Source: Magnetococcales bacterium (GTDB taxonomy: Bacteria > Pseudomonadota > Magnetococcia > Magnetococcales > JADFYX01). Taken from it: a stretch of DNA of 5,067 nucleotides. The stretch covers positions 1 through 5,067 of the forward strand of contig JADFYX010000198.1 in the NCBI GenBank assembly GCA_015232795.1, given 5' to 3'. A model generated the notes under the pieces. The model had not been told where the DNA came from. It saw nothing but the letters and a program-made list of their open reading frames with translations, and did not search any database. Position numbers and translations under genes: made by a program. Positions 4,618-5,067 of this stretch are shown one piece after another (within the stretch, counting starts at the first letter, position 1; the number at the start of each line of letters is the position of its first letter).

Positions 4618-5067
4618 ATGGCAGATACTGCGGTGATGAGTGAAACCAACCAGCTTATCCAGGCTCTTTTTGGACCCCAAAGTCTTTTTGCCAGCACGGT
4701 TCCCCACTACGAATCACGCTCTGCCCAAGTACGGATGGCACAACTAGTGGCAGAGGTAGCGGTTAGTGATGGCTGTCTGTTGGTTGAGGCAGCGACTGGA
4801 ACCGGAAAAACTTTGGCCTATCTGCTACCATTGTTAGCAATGGGCCACAGGGTTATAGTGGCAACGGCTACAAAAGCTCTGCAAGACCAAATTGTTGCCA
4901 AAGACCTTCCACTGGTCAGACAAATTATGCGTAGCCCTTTTAGTTTTGCCTCTTTAAAAGGGCGCTCCAACTATTTATGTCTGTTGCGTTTTAGAGCTTA
5001 TAGCCATGGGGCAACCATCTCTCAGGAAAAAAAATGGCTCAAGCTTATTAAAGAGTGGCTACCTTAC
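4618..5067 (+). CDS. dinG: DinG/YoaA-type Fe-S ATP-dependent DNA helicase, N-terminal part (cut by window end)
   Basis: The first 150 codons of an XPD-like superfamily 2 helicase are present; the frame is still open at base 5067. These enzymes unwind DNA 5' to 3' and resolve unusual DNA structures during repair. Visible in order: LIQALFGPQSLF (13-24), a typical DinG N-terminus; the Q-motif region S-R-S-A-Q-V-R-M-A (33-41); Walker A E-A-A-T-G-T-G-K-T (57-65, Lys64); motif Ia V-I-V-A-T-A-T-K-A-L-Q-D-Q (79-91); and KGRSNYLC (114-121), whose Cys121 should be the first ligand of the iron-sulfur cluster. Walker B and the later motifs lie beyond the window. ATG 4618 is the first in-frame start after the TGA at 4579-4581. 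ATG 4636 is an alternative, and neither has a clear ribosome site. Assignment to DinG and not YoaA is by family only. Confidence 0.9.
   Translation, partial: MADTAVMSETNQLIQALFGPQSLFASTVPHYESRSAQVRMAQLVAEVAVSDGCLLVEAATGTGKTLAYLLPLLAMGHRVIVATATKALQDQIVAKDLPLVRQIMRSPFSFASLKGRSNYLCLLRFRAYSHGATISQEKKWLKLIKEWLPY

Overview
The window carries four genes plus the last codons of a fifth. It looks like chromosomal DNA from an anaerobic Gram-negative bacterium. The sodium-pump decarboxylase beta subunit and the style of the short HPF protein would fit a sulfate-reducer-like Desulfobacterota lineage (Desulfobulbales type). That placement is inferred from protein style and has not been tested by a search.

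Layout. Bases 2-31 are the C-terminal end of what is probably a biotin-carrier domain (oxaloacetate/methylmalonyl/glutaconyl-CoA decarboxylase alpha or gamma subunit). Eleven bases later comes a complete plus-strand gene for the membrane beta subunit (oadB-type, 43-1182), so a sodium-pumping decarboxylase operon ends here. After a 172-base gap holding short direct repeats lies a plus-strand gene for a short ribosome hibernation promoting factor (1355-1678), followed by a perfect 11-bp stem-loop. From about 1749 to 2266 I see no convincing gene. A long minus-strand gene (2267-4165) encodes a RelA/SpoT-type nucleotide pyrophosphokinase domain joined to about 370 residues of helical, TPR-like sequence with no hydrolase, TGS or ACT domain. 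Its upstream AT-rich region (4166-4617) holds a candidate minus-strand promoter inside a palindrome, an upstream stem-loop, and a plus-strand extended -10 with a strong inverted repeat. These precede a plus-strand DinG-type Fe-S helicase gene (4618 to the window edge, truncated by the window).

How the parts relate. The decarboxylase genes belong to energy metabolism, HPF to stationary-phase ribosome silencing, and DinG to DNA repair. The segment from about 1749 to 4617, which contains the minus-strand RelA/SpoT gene, is visibly more AT-rich than the genes on either side and runs in the opposite orientation. It is the best candidate for an acquired accessory gene. The RelA/SpoT protein has every catalytic motif of an alarmone synthetase but none of the usual long-RSH regulatory domains. 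It is therefore either a specialised (p)ppGpp/pppApp synthetase or a toxic small-alarmone-synthetase relative controlled by its own C-terminal half. It is the most interesting object here. I found no CRISPR array, tRNA, rRNA or insertion sequence.
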